Shown piece after piece: positions 53,462 to 62,695 of a DNA stretch of 64,000 bases. A program made the position numbers and the translations under genes. This stretch comes from JBBRVW01 sp963784645 (GTDB lineage: Bacteria > Actinomycetota > Actinomycetes > JACCUZ01), in contig CAWARY010000009.1 of NCBI GenBank assembly GCA_963784645.1, forward strand, positions 1-64,000. Direction: 5' to 3'. The number at the start of each line of letters is the position of its first letter. Within the stretch, counting starts at the first letter, position 1. Under the pieces are notes generated by a model that searched no databases, had not been told where the DNA came from, and worked only from the letters and a program-made list of their open reading frames with translations.

Positions 53462-54517
53462 GTGACCGACGTCACGGCGGGCTACGACGACCACCCCGAC
53501 GGGCTGGTCGTCGCTGACGCGCGCGGTGCCGTCGTCGTCTTCAACCGCGCGGCGGAGCGGATCACCGGCACCAGCGCGCAGGCCGCGCTGGGCAAGGACC
53601 TCGCCGACGCGCTCCCGCTGGAAGGCCTCGACGGCCGGGCCTGGTGGCCCTGCGCCCGGCCCTACGACGGGCTGCGCAGCGCCACGGGTCACCCTGAGCG
53701 CAACCTCATCCTCCCCGGCGGCTCCGAGGTGCTGGTCACGGCCCGCTACCTGCGCGCCGAGCCGCGCGGGCCGGTCACCCGCGTCGTGGTGGCCCTGCGC
53801 GGCACCCGGCACCGGGCCCGCGAGGAGCTCAGCCGCGCCGAGCTGGTCTCGACCGTCGCGCACGAGCTGCGCTCGCCGCTCACCAGCGTCAAGGGCTTCA
53901 CGGCCACGCTGCTGGCCAAGTGGGACCGCTTCACCGACGAGCAGAAGCGCCTCATGCTCGAGACGGTCGAGGCCGACGCCGACCGGGTCACCCGGCTCAT
54001 CACCGAGCTGCTCGACATCGCCCGGATCGACTCCCACCGGCTGGCCGTCCGCCGGCAGGCGGTCGACCTCGAGAAGGTGCTGCGCCGGCACGTGGCGGCG
54101 ATGGAGGCGCGTGGGGAGGACCCGGCACGCTTCGTCGTCGAGGTCGCCGACGGCATCCCCGAGATGTGGGTCGACGCCGACAAGCTCGACCAGGTGCTCG
54201 GCAACCTGCTGGAGAACGCGATCCGGCACGGCGCCGGCACCGTGACCATCGCCGCCGGTCCGGCCACCAAGGGCGACGCGGCCGGTGCGTCGGTCACCAT
54301 CACCGACGAGGGCGAGGGCATCCCCGACGAGGCGCGCGACCGGGTCTTCACCCGGTTCTGGCGCTCCGGGCGTCGGGGTGGCACCGGGCTCGGCCTCTAC
54401 ATCGTCCGCGGCCTGGTCGAGGCGCACGGCGGCCACATCGAGGTCGGGCGCGGCCCGTCCGGCGGTGCGAGGTTCCGATTCGTGCTGCCCGCCGCGACCC
54501 CCGACTTCGCCGACTGA
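53462..54517 (+). CDS. PAS-domain sensor histidine kinase (soluble)
   Basis: 351 aa, with no membrane helices. A short PAS domain (about 8-110, GLVVADARGAVVVFNRAAERITG) is followed by HisKA with the phospho-His in STVAHELRSPLTSVKGF (near 136), and a full HATPase: N box LGNLLENAIRHG, G1 ITDEGEGIPDE, and G2 GGTGLGLYIVRGL. It probably senses a cytoplasmic cue. No response regulator is adjacent, so its partner is elsewhere. Located between the trmH-like gene and pheS. Confidence 0.92.
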   Translation: MTDVTAGYDDHPDGLVVADARGAVVVFNRAAERITGTSAQAALGKDLADALPLEGLDGRAWWPCARPYDGLRSATGHPERNLILPGGSEVLVTARYLRAEPRGPVTRVVVALRGTRHRAREELSRAELVSTVAHELRSPLTSVKGFTATLLAKWDRFTDEQKRLMLETVEADADRVTRLITELLDIARIDSHRLAVRRQAVDLEKVLRRHVAAMEARGEDPARFVVEVADGIPEMWVDADKLDQVLGNLLENAIRHGAGTVTIAAGPATKGDAAGASVTITDEGEGIPDEARDRVFTRFWRSGRRGGTGLGLYIVRGLVEAHGGHIEVGRGPSGGARFRFVLPAATPDFAD

Positions 54518-54586
54518 TCCCGGCCCGGGCGGACTCCCGGCGGGCCGCCCAGCAACCCCGTCCGACCGACCCGGCCCACCGTCCGG

Positions 54587-54625
54587 CGATCACGTATACG
54601 TGATCGACTGTCGCCTTGCACGGCG
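54587..54625 (+). repeat. diverged relative of the 59-nt palindromic repeat, copy 4
   Basis: A perfect 20-nt palindrome CGATCACGTATACGTGATCG is followed 5 nt later by the small hairpin CGCC-TTGCAC-GGCG. The order, the GATCAC/GTGATC arms and the TTGCAC loop match the other copies; the rest differs. It lies after the histidine kinase and about 100 nt before pheS. Confidence 0.5.
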
Positions 54626-54691
54626 TGCAACGCGTGTGAGGCGTCGGCCCGCCATGTGAAGCGGCGCGGACGGCCCGCCCGGCGCCGCCCC

Positions 54692-54697
54692 TAGACT
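54692..54697 (+). promoter_or_regulatory. -10 element TAGACT of pheST
   Basis: TAGACT lies 33 nt before ATG 54731. I see no T-box or Phe-rich leader peptide in the short leader. Confidence 0.5.
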
Positions 54698-54730
54698 CGG
54701 GCGGCGCTCCCAGCCTTGGAGATTGGACGC

Positions 54731-55840
54731 ATGTCCGCACCGAACAAGTCCTACGACCCCGTGCAGGTGACCCCCTTGAACGCCGACGAGGTCGAGCAGG
54801 CCCGCGACGCTGCCCTGGCCGCCATCGCGGCCGCGCCCGACCTCGACGCGCTCAAGGCGGTACGGCTCGAGCACGCCGGCGACCGATCGGCCCTCGCGCT
54901 GGCCAACCGCGAGATCGGTGCCCTGCCGCCGGCCGCCAAGGCCGACGCCGGCAAGCGGGTCGGCACCGCCCGGCGGGTCGTCGCCGAGGCGCTGGCCGCA
55001 CGGCAGGAGCAGCTCGAGCAGGAACGGGACGAGCGCGTCCTGGTCGAGGAGTCCGTCGACGTCTCGCTGCCGTGGGACCGGGTCGCCCCCGGTGCCCGCC
55101 ACCCGCTGACCACCCTCACCGAACGGGTCGCCGACCTGTTCGTCGCGATGGGCTTCGAGTGGTCGGAAGGCCCCGAGGTCGAGGCCGAGTGGTTCAACTT
55201 CGACGCACTCAACATGCCCCCGGACCACCCGGCCCGCACCCTGCAGGACACGTTCTGGGTCGAGTCGGAGGAGTCCGGCCTGGTGCTGCGCACCCAGACC
55301 TCACCGGTGCAGATCCGCACCATGCTGCGCCGCGAGCCGCCGATCTACGCCGTCTCGCCCGGCCGGGTCTTCCGCACCGACGAGCTGGACGCGACGCACA
55401 CGCCGGTCTTCACCCAGGTGGAGGGCCTCGTCGTCGACGAGGGCATCACGATGGCGCACCTGCGCGGGACCCTCGAGCACTTCGCCCGCGCGATGTTCGG
55501 GGCCGACACCGTGACCCGGCTGCGCCCGTCGTACTTCCCGTTCACGGAGCCGAGCGCCGAGATGGACCTACGGTGCTGGATCTGCCACGGCGAGTCGGTC
55601 AACAACCCGGACCGGCCGTGCCGGACCTGCTCGTCCGAGGGCTGGATCGAGTGGGGCGGCTGCGGCATGGTCAACCCGCGGGTGCTGGTGGCCTGCGGCG
55701 TCGACCCCGACCGGTACACCGGGTTCGCCTTCGGCATGGGCATCGAGCGGACCCTCATGTCCCGGCACGGTGCCGAGGACATGCGCGACATGGTGGAGGG
55801 CGACGTGCGCTACGCACGCCCCTTCGGGACGGAGCTCTAG
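54731..55840 (+). CDS. pheS: phenylalanine--tRNA ligase alpha subunit
   Basis: 369 aa. Charges tRNA-Phe with PheT. An N-terminal coiled coil (about 15-100) is followed by the class II core: motif 1 HPLTTLTERVADLFVAMGF, motif 2 PGRVFRTDELDATHTPVFTQ, and motif 3 GFAFGMGIERTLM. The insertion CWICHGESVNN...CRTC is the Cys-rich element typical of actinobacterial PheS. ATG 54731 follows TTGGAG. pheT follows after 43 nt. Confidence 0.97.
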   Translation: MSAPNKSYDPVQVTPLNADEVEQARDAALAAIAAAPDLDALKAVRLEHAGDRSALALANREIGALPPAAKADAGKRVGTARRVVAEALAARQEQLEQERDERVLVEESVDVSLPWDRVAPGARHPLTTLTERVADLFVAMGFEWSEGPEVEAEWFNFDALNMPPDHPARTLQDTFWVESEESGLVLRTQTSPVQIRTMLRREPPIYAVSPGRVFRTDELDATHTPVFTQVEGLVVDEGITMAHLRGTLEHFARAMFGADTVTRLRPSYFPFTEPSAEMDLRCWICHGESVNNPDRPCRTCSSEGWIEWGGCGMVNPRVLVACGVDPDRYTGFAFGMGIERTLMSRHGAEDMRDMVEGDVRYARPFGTEL

Positions 55841-55883
55841 TGCGACCGCTGCCGCAGTTGCCACGAGTGCGGACGGAGACCTG

Positions 55884-58361
55884 ATGCGGGCGCCACTGTC
55901 CTGGCTGCGCGAGTACGCCGACCTGCCGGCCGCCCTCACCGGCCGCGAGCTCGGCGAGCGCCTGGTCGCCGCCGGTCTCGAGGTCGAGACCGTCGAGCGC
56001 CCCGGCCACGACATCACCGGACCCGTCGTGCTGGGCCGGGTGCTCGAGTTCGAGGAGGAGACCGCCTCCAACGGCAAGACCGTGCGCTGGTGCCAGGTCG
56101 ACGTGGGCGAGGCACAGCCGCGCGGCATCGTCTGCGGCGCGCTGAACTTCGCGGTCGGCGACCGGGTCGTCGTCGCGCTGCCCGGCGCCACGCTGCCCGG
56201 CGGCTTCGCCATCGCCGCCCGCAAGACCTACGGCCACGTCAGCGACGGCATGATCTGCTCCAGCCGCGAGCTGGGCACCGGCGACGACCACGCCGGCATC
56301 CTCGTGCTGGCCGACGACCTGGTCGGCGACGCACCGCTGAGCGCCGACGCCGTGGATGTCCTCGGGCTGCGCGACGAGGTGCTCGACATCGCCGTCACCC
56401 CGGACCGGTCGTACGCCCTGTCGATGCGCGGCATCGCGCGCGAGGCGGCCACGGCGTACGGCGTCGCCTTCCACGACCCGGCGGCGCTCGAGCCGCTGCC
56501 GGTCGACGGGGCCGGCCACCCCGGCGTGGTCGAGGACCCGACCGCGGCCGACCGGTTGGTCCTGCGCACCGTCTCGGGCCTGGACCCCTCGGCGGCCACG
56601 CCGGTCTGGATGGCCCGCCGGCTGCTGCTGTGCGGGATGCGCCCGGTGTCGCTGGCCGTCGACGTCACCAACTACGTGATGCTCGAGCTCGGGCAGCCGC
56701 TGCACGCGTTCGACCGCGGTCGTCTCCGGGGTGCGGTCACCGTCCGACGGGCCGCGCCGGGCGAGCGCCTCGAGACCCTCGACCACGTGCAGCGCGAGCT
56801 GCACGCGGAGGACATCGTGATCGCCGACGACCGCGGGGCCGTCGGGCTGGCGGGGACGATGGGCGGCCTCACCACAGAGGTCGACGCCGGCTCGACCGAC
56901 CTCGTCATCGAGGCCGCCCACTTCGACCCCGCCGCCGTCGCGCGGATGGCGCGCCGGCACAAGCTGTCGTCCGAGGCGTCCCGGCGCTTCGAGCGCGGCG
57001 TCGATCCCGAGCTGCCCCCCGTGGCGTCCACCCGGGCGGTGCAGCTGCTCCGCGACCTGGGCGGTGCGACGTACGTCGGCTCGACCGAGGTGCTGCACCC
57101 GCAGGCTGTCCGGCACATCGAGCTGGACCCGGCCCGGCCGGGCCGCACGGCGGGACTGCCGATCAGCCCCGACGAGGTGTCGCGCTGCCTCGTCGAGGTC
57201 GGCTGCGCCGTCGAGCCGTCGTCGCAGCCCTGGGTCGTGACGCCGCCGAGCTGGCGGCCCGACCTCGCGCACCCGGCCGACCTCGACGAGGAGGTCATCC
57301 GCCTGGTGGGGTACGACTCCGTGCCCGCCCGGCTGCCGCAGGCGCCGGCCGGGTCCGGCTACTCGGCCCGTCAGCGGCTCCGGCGGCGGATCGGGCTGGC
57401 CCTGGCGCACGCCGGCTACGTCGAGGCCCCGACCTACCCGTTCGTCGGGCCGGCCGACCTGGACGCGCTCGGCCTGCCCGCCGACGACGACCGTCGCAAC
57501 GCCCTGCGGCTGGCCAACCCGCTCAACGACCTCGAGCCGTTGCTCCGGACCACCCTGCTGCCCGGCCTGCTCGCTGCCCTGCGCCGCAACGTCGGACGCG
57601 GAGCCACCGACGTCGCGCTGTTCGAGGTCGGACCCGTCGTGCGGCCCGGCCCCGACCCCCTTCCGGTGCCGCCCCGGCCGTCCGTCGCCCGGCGGCCGAC
57701 CGACGACGAGGTGGCCGCGCTGCAGGCGGCACTGCCGGCTCAGCCGCTGCGGGTCGCAGTGGTGCTCACCGGCGCGCGGGAGGCGGCCGGCTGGTGGGGT
57801 CCCGGCCGCGCAGCCACCTGGTCCGACGCCGTCGAGGCAGCCCGGACCGTCGCGTCGGAGGCGCGGGTCGAGGTCACGGTGCGGGCTGACCAGCATGCCC
57901 CGTTCCACCCCGGCCGCTGCGCGGTGCTGCTGCGCGACGGCACCGTCGTGGGACATGCCGGCGAGCTGCACCCGCGGGTCGTCGCGGCGCTCGGGCTGCC
58001 GGAGCGCACCTGCGCGATGGAGCTCGACCTCGAGGCCCTGGGGGAGCGGACCGACCCGGTCCCGGCCCCGCGGCTGTCGACGTACCCGCTGGCCACGCAG
58101 GACGTGGCGCTGGTGGTCGACGCGCACGTCCCCGCCGCGGAGGTCGAGGCCGCCCTGCGCGACGGTGCGGGCGACCTGCTGGAGTCGGTCCGGCTCTTCG
58201 ACGTCTACCGCGGGTCGCAGGTCGGCGAGGGGAAGGAGTCGCTCGCCTACGCCTTGCGGTTCCGGGCGCCCGACCGCACCCTCACGGTCGAGGAAGCAAC
58301 CGCGGCCCGCGAGGCGGCCGTCGCCGAGGCCGGCCGCCGGGTCGGCGCCGTCCTGCGCTGA
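55884..58361 (+). CDS. pheT: phenylalanine--tRNA ligase beta subunit
   Basis: 825 aa. Domains in order: N-terminal B1 with the tRNA-binding OB fold (about 40-150), B3/4 editing domain (about 210-395, HAFDRGRLRG; SSEASRRFERGVDP), B5 (about 405-475), a class II-like catalytic core remnant (about 480-690, RNALRLANPLNDLEPLLRTTLLPGLL) and the C-terminal ferredoxin-like anticodon-binding domain (about 730-825, STYPLATQDVALVV). GGAG precedes ATG 55884. Confidence 0.97.
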   Translation: MRAPLSWLREYADLPAALTGRELGERLVAAGLEVETVERPGHDITGPVVLGRVLEFEEETASNGKTVRWCQVDVGEAQPRGIVCGALNFAVGDRVVVALPGATLPGGFAIAARKTYGHVSDGMICSSRELGTGDDHAGILVLADDLVGDAPLSADAVDVLGLRDEVLDIAVTPDRSYALSMRGIAREAATAYGVAFHDPAALEPLPVDGAGHPGVVEDPTAADRLVLRTVSGLDPSAATPVWMARRLLLCGMRPVSLAVDVTNYVMLELGQPLHAFDRGRLRGAVTVRRAAPGERLETLDHVQRELHAEDIVIADDRGAVGLAGTMGGLTTEVDAGSTDLVIEAAHFDPAAVARMARRHKLSSEASRRFERGVDPELPPVASTRAVQLLRDLGGATYVGSTEVLHPQAVRHIELDPARPGRTAGLPISPDEVSRCLVEVGCAVEPSSQPWVVTPPSWRPDLAHPADLDEEVIRLVGYDSVPARLPQAPAGSGYSARQRLRRRIGLALAHAGYVEAPTYPFVGPADLDALGLPADDDRRNALRLANPLNDLEPLLRTTLLPGLLAALRRNVGRGATDVALFEVGPVVRPGPDPLPVPPRPSVARRPTDDEVAALQAALPAQPLRVAVVLTGAREAAGWWGPGRAATWSDAVEAARTVASEARVEVTVRADQHAPFHPGRCAVLLRDGTVVGHAGELHPRVVAALGLPERTCAMELDLEALGERTDPVPAPRLSTYPLATQDVALVVDAHVPAAEVEAALRDGAGDLLESVRLFDVYRGSQVGEGKESLAYALRFRAPDRTLTVEEATAAREAAVAEAGRRVGAVLR

Positions 58362-58363
58362 CG

Positions 58364-59182
58364 GTGAGCACACTCGGGCCTGCCGGTCAGGTCGCGCTGG
58401 TGACCGGTGCCGGCCGGGGGATCGGGCGGCTGCTGGCCCTGGCCCTCGCCGCCGAGGGCATGGCGGTCGGCCTGCTCGGTCGGAACGCCGCGTCGCTCGC
58501 GGCCGTCGAGGACGAGGTCGTGGCTGCCGGCGGCCGCGCGCTGGCGGTCGCCGCAGACGTCACCCGTCGCGACGCGGTGCAGTCGGCCGTCGCCGCCGTG
58601 ACCCGCGAGCTCGGCCCGGTGGGCCTGCTGGTGAGCAACGCGGGTGCTCGGGAGCGAGCGCCAGGCGAGCCGTGGGAGGTCGATCCTGACGACTGGTGGC
58701 GGGTGGTCGAGACCAACCTCCGGGGCCCGTTCCTGCTCATCCAGGCCGTCGTCCCGGGCATGGTCGCGCGGGGTGCCGGCCGGGTGCTGCACGTCGGGAG
58801 CGGCATGGGCCAGCGGCCGCACCCCGACTGGTCGGCGTACGCGAGCTCCAAGGCCGGGCTGTCCCGGCTCACCGAGTCCCTCGCGGCGGCGCTCGACGGC
58901 ACCGGGGTGACCGTCCTGGAGGCGAGCCCCGGCCTGGTGCGCACCGACATGACCGAGACCATGTGGGGTCCGGCCGACGAGCAGCGCTGGAACGACCCGG
59001 GCCGGCTGGTCGAGGTCGCGCTGCGGTGGGCGCGCGGCGATCTCGACGCGCTGCACGGCCGGTTCGTGCACGCGGCCCGCGACGACCTCGACGCCCTGCT
59101 CGCCGCGGTGCCGCAGGTCCTCGCGCAGGACGCCCGTACGCTCCGGTTGCGCGCGTACGGCGACGACGACCCCCTGGCCTGA
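58364..59182 (+). CDS. short-chain dehydrogenase/reductase (SDR)
   Basis: 272 aa. Classical SDR: cofactor loop TGAGRGIG (near 15-22), structural LVSNAGA, and catalytic Ser in VGSGMG with YASSK (Tyr/Lys near 155-159). An Arg at GLLGRN suggests NADP preference. It reduces or oxidises an unknown alcohol/ketone. GTG 58364 begins 2 nt after the pheT stop, so it may be co-transcribed with pheST. Confidence 0.9.
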   Translation: MSTLGPAGQVALVTGAGRGIGRLLALALAAEGMAVGLLGRNAASLAAVEDEVVAAGGRALAVAADVTRRDAVQSAVAAVTRELGPVGLLVSNAGARERAPGEPWEVDPDDWWRVVETNLRGPFLLIQAVVPGMVARGAGRVLHVGSGMGQRPHPDWSAYASSKAGLSRLTESLAAALDGTGVTVLEASPGLVRTDMTETMWGPADEQRWNDPGRLVEVALRWARGDLDALHGRFVHAARDDLDALLAAVPQVLAQDARTLRLRAYGDDDPLA

Positions 59183-59196
59183 GCCATGCTCGTGCC

Positions 59197-59628
59197 ATGA
59201 CGCTGCCGATCACCCGGGACGCGGACGTCGCTGCCGTGTCCGAGCTGCTCCAGGCCCGGCTCCACGAGTTCAACGAGGCGGCCACCGGTCACCGGGACGG
59301 GCAGCGGCTCGCCTTCACGGTCCGGGGCGAGGACGCCGGGGTCCGGGCCGGGCTCGTCGGATGGACCTGGGGCGGATGCGGCTACGTCGACGTGCTCTGG
59401 GTCGCCGCGGAGCTCCGCGGCCAGGGGGTGGGCGGCCGGCTGCTGGCCGCCGCCGAGGGCGCCGCCCGGGACGCCGGCTGCGACCGGCTGGTGCTGGCGA
59501 CCCACTCCTTCCAGGCGCCCGACTTCTACCAGGCCCGCGGCTACCGGGTGGTGGGGCGGGCCGACGACTACCCGCGCGGCCACGCGCAGCTGATGCTCGT
59601 GAAGCTGCTCGACGGCCGGGACGGCTGA
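59197..59628 (+). CDS. GNAT family N-acetyltransferase
   Basis: 143 aa. The acetyl-CoA-binding motif A is VLWVAAELRGQGVGGRLL (R/Q-x-x-G-x-G/A as RGQGVG), followed by motif B (LVLATHSFQAPDFYQARGYRVVG). The acceptor is unknown. ATG 59197 has no SD; CATGCT lies exactly 6 nt upstream and could be a leaderless -10. It follows the SDR gene by 14 nt. Confidence 0.88.
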   Translation: MTLPITRDADVAAVSELLQARLHEFNEAATGHRDGQRLAFTVRGEDAGVRAGLVGWTWGGCGYVDVLWVAAELRGQGVGGRLLAAAEGAARDAGCDRLVLATHSFQAPDFYQARGYRVVGRADDYPRGHAQLMLVKLLDGRDG

Positions 59629-59695
59629 GCCGTCCCGCGGGGCCCTGACCTGCGCGACTGGGCGGTGTCGGTGCAGCCTGGCAGGATGTCGGGCC

Positions 59696-60382
59696 ATGCC
59701 CGAGACGACCGAAGCGACCGAGATGCCCGAGATGCCCGGACCGAGCGAGCTGCCCACCGTCCTCGACTTCTGGGAGCAGCAGTCCGGACGCTACGACGAG
59801 GAGGTCGACCACGGCCTGCGCGACGCGACCGCCCGGGAGGCGTGGCGGTCCCGGCTCGCGCAGTGGCTGCCCGAGGGGCCGAGCGACCTGCTCGACCTCG
59901 GCTGCGGCACCGGGTCGTTGTCCCGCCTCGCGCTCGACGCCGGGCACCGGGTCGTCGGTGTCGACCTGGCGCCCGGGATGGTCGACCAGGCCCGGGCCAA
60001 GTGCCCCGAGGGACGGTTCGTGGTCGGCGACGCCGGCACCCCCCCGGTCGGCGACGAGCGGTTCGACGTCGTGATGGCGCGGCACCTGCTCTGGACGCTG
60101 CCGGACCCGCACGCGGTGCTGGCCCACTGGGTCTCGCTGGTCCGTCCCGGCGGTCGCCTCGTGCTGGTCGAGGGCCGCTGGTGGACGGCCGGCGGTGCGC
60201 CCTACGCCCAGGGAGCCGACCGGATGCCGTGGCAGGGCGGCGTCCGCGCGGAGGACCTGGTGGCAGCGCTGGACCCGCTGGTCGACCGCCTCGAGGTGAG
60301 CTGCCTCGGCGACGACGACGCCCTGTGGGGCCGGCACGTCGAGGACGAGCGCTACGCGGTGGTGGCGCGCACCGCCGCCTGA
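59696..60382 (+). CDS. class I SAM-dependent methyltransferase
   Basis: 228 aa. Motif I LLDLGCGTGSLSRLALDAG (near 65-83) binds SAM, followed by VVGVDLAPGMVDQA and FDVVMARHLLWTLPDP (motif III-like). The first 20 residues repeat acidic PET/MPE units and look disordered. The substrate is unknown. AGGA lies about 9 nt before ATG 59696. It is separated from argC by 41 nt containing the operator. Confidence 0.88.
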   Translation: MPETTEATEMPEMPGPSELPTVLDFWEQQSGRYDEEVDHGLRDATAREAWRSRLAQWLPEGPSDLLDLGCGTGSLSRLALDAGHRVVGVDLAPGMVDQARAKCPEGRFVVGDAGTPPVGDERFDVVMARHLLWTLPDPHAVLAHWVSLVRPGGRLVLVEGRWWTAGGAPYAQGADRMPWQGGVRAEDLVAALDPLVDRLEVSCLGDDDALWGRHVEDERYAVVARTAA

Positions 60383-60394
60383 CCACCACCGGTT

Positions 60395-60423
60395 TGCATG
60401 AAGATGCATGACAGTGCATCATC
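60395..60423 (+). promoter_or_regulatory. ArgR-type operator (three TGCAT half-sites) at argC
   Basis: TGCAT occurs at 60395, 60405 and 60415, exactly one helical turn apart, and TGC recurs at 60425 inside the argC start. Paired with the opposite-strand ATGCA they form overlapping ARG-box-like palindromes. ArgR with bound arginine would cover the transcription start and repress the operon. No SD is visible before ATG 60424. Confidence 0.65.
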
Positions 60424-61461
60424 ATGCGGGTGGGACGGACTGCAGCGGTCGCGGGAGCGAGCGGCTACGCCGGGGGCGAGCTGCTCCGGCTCCTGCTGAG
60501 CCATCCCGTCCTGGGCGTCGGCCCGGTGGCCGGGGGTTCCTCCGCGGGCCGGGCGGTGACCGAGCTGCACCCGCAGCTGCCACAGCTGGCCGGGCAGCTC
60601 TTCGCCCCGACCGATGCGGCGACCCTCGCCGACGCCGACCTGGTGTTCCTCGCCCTCCCGCACGGGCAGTCCGCCGCGCTGGTCGCCCAGCTGCCGCCGG
60701 ACCTGCCGGTCGTCGACCTCGGCGCCGACTTCCGGCTCGCCAGCCGTGCCGCCTGGGCGACGTACTACGGCGGCGAGCACGCCGGCACCTGGCCCTACGG
60801 CCTCCCCGAGCTGGCGGGCGCGCGGGCGGCTCTGGCCGGTGCGAGCCGGGTCGCCAACCCGGGCTGCTACGCCACGACGGTCGCGCTCGCGCTGGCTCCG
60901 CTGCTCGGCGCCGGGCTGGTCGAGCCCGACGACGTCGTCGTGGTCGCCGCATCCGGGACGTCCGGCGCCGGCCGGGCCGCGAAGCCGCACCTGCTCGGCT
61001 CCGAGGTCATGGGCGCGCTGTCGGCCTACCGGGTCGGCGGCACCCACCAGCACACGCCCGAGATGGAGCAGTCGCTCGGCGGCGCGGCCGGCACCGGCGT
61101 CACCCTGTCCTTCACCCCGGTGCTCGCCCCCATGCCGCGGGGCATCCTGGCAACCTGCACGGCGGTGCTGGCGGACGGCACCACCGTGGCCGGGCTGCGC
61201 GAGGCGCTGCACGCGGCGTACGACGACGAGCCGTTCGTCCATGTCCTGCCCGAGGGGCAGTGGCCGACCACCGCGGCGACGCTCGGCTCCAACAGCGTGC
61301 ACGTCCAGGTCGCTGCCGACACCCACAGCGGACGCGCCGTCGTCGTGGCAGTGCTGGACAACCTGGTCAAGGGCGCAGCCGGGCAGGCCGTCCAGAACGC
61401 CAACCTGGTCCTCGGGCTCGACGAGACCGCGGGTCTCCCTGTTGCCGGGATCGCGCCGTGA
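60424..61461 (+). CDS. argC: N-acetyl-gamma-glutamyl-phosphate reductase
   Basis: 345 aa. Third step of arginine synthesis, NADPH-dependent. N-terminal Rossmann motif AGASGYAGGELLRLL (9-23), catalytic Cys in VANPGCYATT (near 147), and the downstream GTHQHTPEMEQ and NLVKGAAGQAVQN motifs. ATG 60424 lies at the edge of the operator. First gene of argCJBD; 82 nt separate it from argJ. Confidence 0.96.
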   Translation: MRVGRTAAVAGASGYAGGELLRLLLSHPVLGVGPVAGGSSAGRAVTELHPQLPQLAGQLFAPTDAATLADADLVFLALPHGQSAALVAQLPPDLPVVDLGADFRLASRAAWATYYGGEHAGTWPYGLPELAGARAALAGASRVANPGCYATTVALALAPLLGAGLVEPDDVVVVAASGTSGAGRAAKPHLLGSEVMGALSAYRVGGTHQHTPEMEQSLGGAAGTGVTLSFTPVLAPMPRGILATCTAVLADGTTVAGLREALHAAYDDEPFVHVLPEGQWPTTAATLGSNSVHVQVAADTHSGRAVVVAVLDNLVKGAAGQAVQNANLVLGLDETAGLPVAGIAP

Positions 61462-61543
61462 GCGAATCCCCACGGAACTGCTCGCTGCGGCGGTTGTGGG
61501 TGCCGTCTGGTCCGGCGCGCTCGCACTTCCGCGGGGGCCCCGA

Positions 61544-62695
61544 ATGAGCGTCACCGCGGCGCACGGCTTCCGGGCGGCCGGCGTCTCCGCCGGCCTGAAG
61601 TCCGGGGGGATGCTCGACATCGCCCTGGTGGTCAACGACGGGCCGACGCCGGCGGGCGCCGGCGTGTTCACCGCCAACCGGGTCAAGGCGGCTCCCGTCA
61701 TGTGGACCCAGCAGGTCGTGCGTGACGGACGGGTCGACGCGGTCGTCCTGAACTCCGGCGGGGCCAACGCGTGCACCGGGCCCGCCGGCTTCCAGGACAC
61801 CCACGCGACCGCGGAGCGGGTCGCGGTGGCCCTCGGGGTGGCAGCCGGCGACGTCGCGGTCTGCTCCACCGGCCTCATCGGCGAGCGGCTGCCGGTCGAC
61901 CGGCTGCTCGCCGGCGTCGCCGCCGCCGTCCCGCTCCTCGCGGTCTCCGGGGCGGACGACGCCGCCCGGGCGATCATGACGACCGACAGCGTGCCCAAGC
62001 AGTCGGTCGCGGTCGGGGCCGGTTTCCTGGTCGGCGGGATGGCGAAGGGTGCCGGCATGCTCGCCCCCGGACTGGCGACGATGCTCGTCGTGGTCACCAC
62101 CGACGCGGTCGTGGAGCCGGCTGTGCTGGACTCCGTCCTGAGGCAGGCCACCTCCACGTCGTTCGACCGGGTCGACTCCGACGGCTGCATGTCCACCAAC
62201 GACACGGTCCTGCTGCTGGCCTCCGGTGCGGCCGGGGTCACTCCGACCCGCGGGCAGCTGCTCGAGGCGGTCGAGGTCGTGTGCGCCGACCTGGCTCGCC
62301 AGCTCGTCGACGACGCCGAGGGGTCGTCCAAGTCGATCGCCGTCCAGGTCGTGCGGGCTGCCTCCGTCGCCGACGCTGTCGTCGTCGCCCGGTCGGTCGC
62401 GCGCAGCAACCTGCTCAAGTGCGCCATCCATGGCGAGGACCCCAACTGGGGCCGGGTGCTCAGCGCCGTCGGCACCACGGAGGCCGCCTTCGAGCCCGAG
62501 CACCTCGCCGTGGCGCTCAACGGCGTCTGGGTGTGCCGGGACGGCGCTGCGGCCGAGGACCGCGCGACGTGCGACCTGTCCGCGCGCGAGGTGACCATCA
62601 CCGTCGACCTCGGTGCCGGCGAGCACGAGGCGACGGTGTGGACCAACGACCTCACCGCTGCCTACGTCCACGAGAACTCGGCCTACTCGACATGA
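61544..62695 (+). CDS. argJ: glutamate N-acetyltransferase/ornithine acetyltransferase (bifunctional type)
   Basis: 383 aa. It transfers the acetyl group from acetylornithine to glutamate, recycling it. The self-cleavage site is visible in MAKGAGMLAPGLATMLVVV, where Thr becomes the N-terminal nucleophile of the beta subunit (near residue 185). NSGGANACTGPAG and LKCAIHGEDPNWGRVL are typical. GGGGG precedes ATG 61544. The stop overlaps the argB ATG (ATGA). Confidence 0.95.
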   Translation: MSVTAAHGFRAAGVSAGLKSGGMLDIALVVNDGPTPAGAGVFTANRVKAAPVMWTQQVVRDGRVDAVVLNSGGANACTGPAGFQDTHATAERVAVALGVAAGDVAVCSTGLIGERLPVDRLLAGVAAAVPLLAVSGADDAARAIMTTDSVPKQSVAVGAGFLVGGMAKGAGMLAPGLATMLVVVTTDAVVEPAVLDSVLRQATSTSFDRVDSDGCMSTNDTVLLLASGAAGVTPTRGQLLEAVEVVCADLARQLVDDAEGSSKSIAVQVVRAASVADAVVVARSVARSNLLKCAIHGEDPNWGRVLSAVGTTEAAFEPEHLAVALNGVWVCRDGAAAEDRATCDLSAREVTITVDLGAGEHEATVWTNDLTAAYVHENSAYST

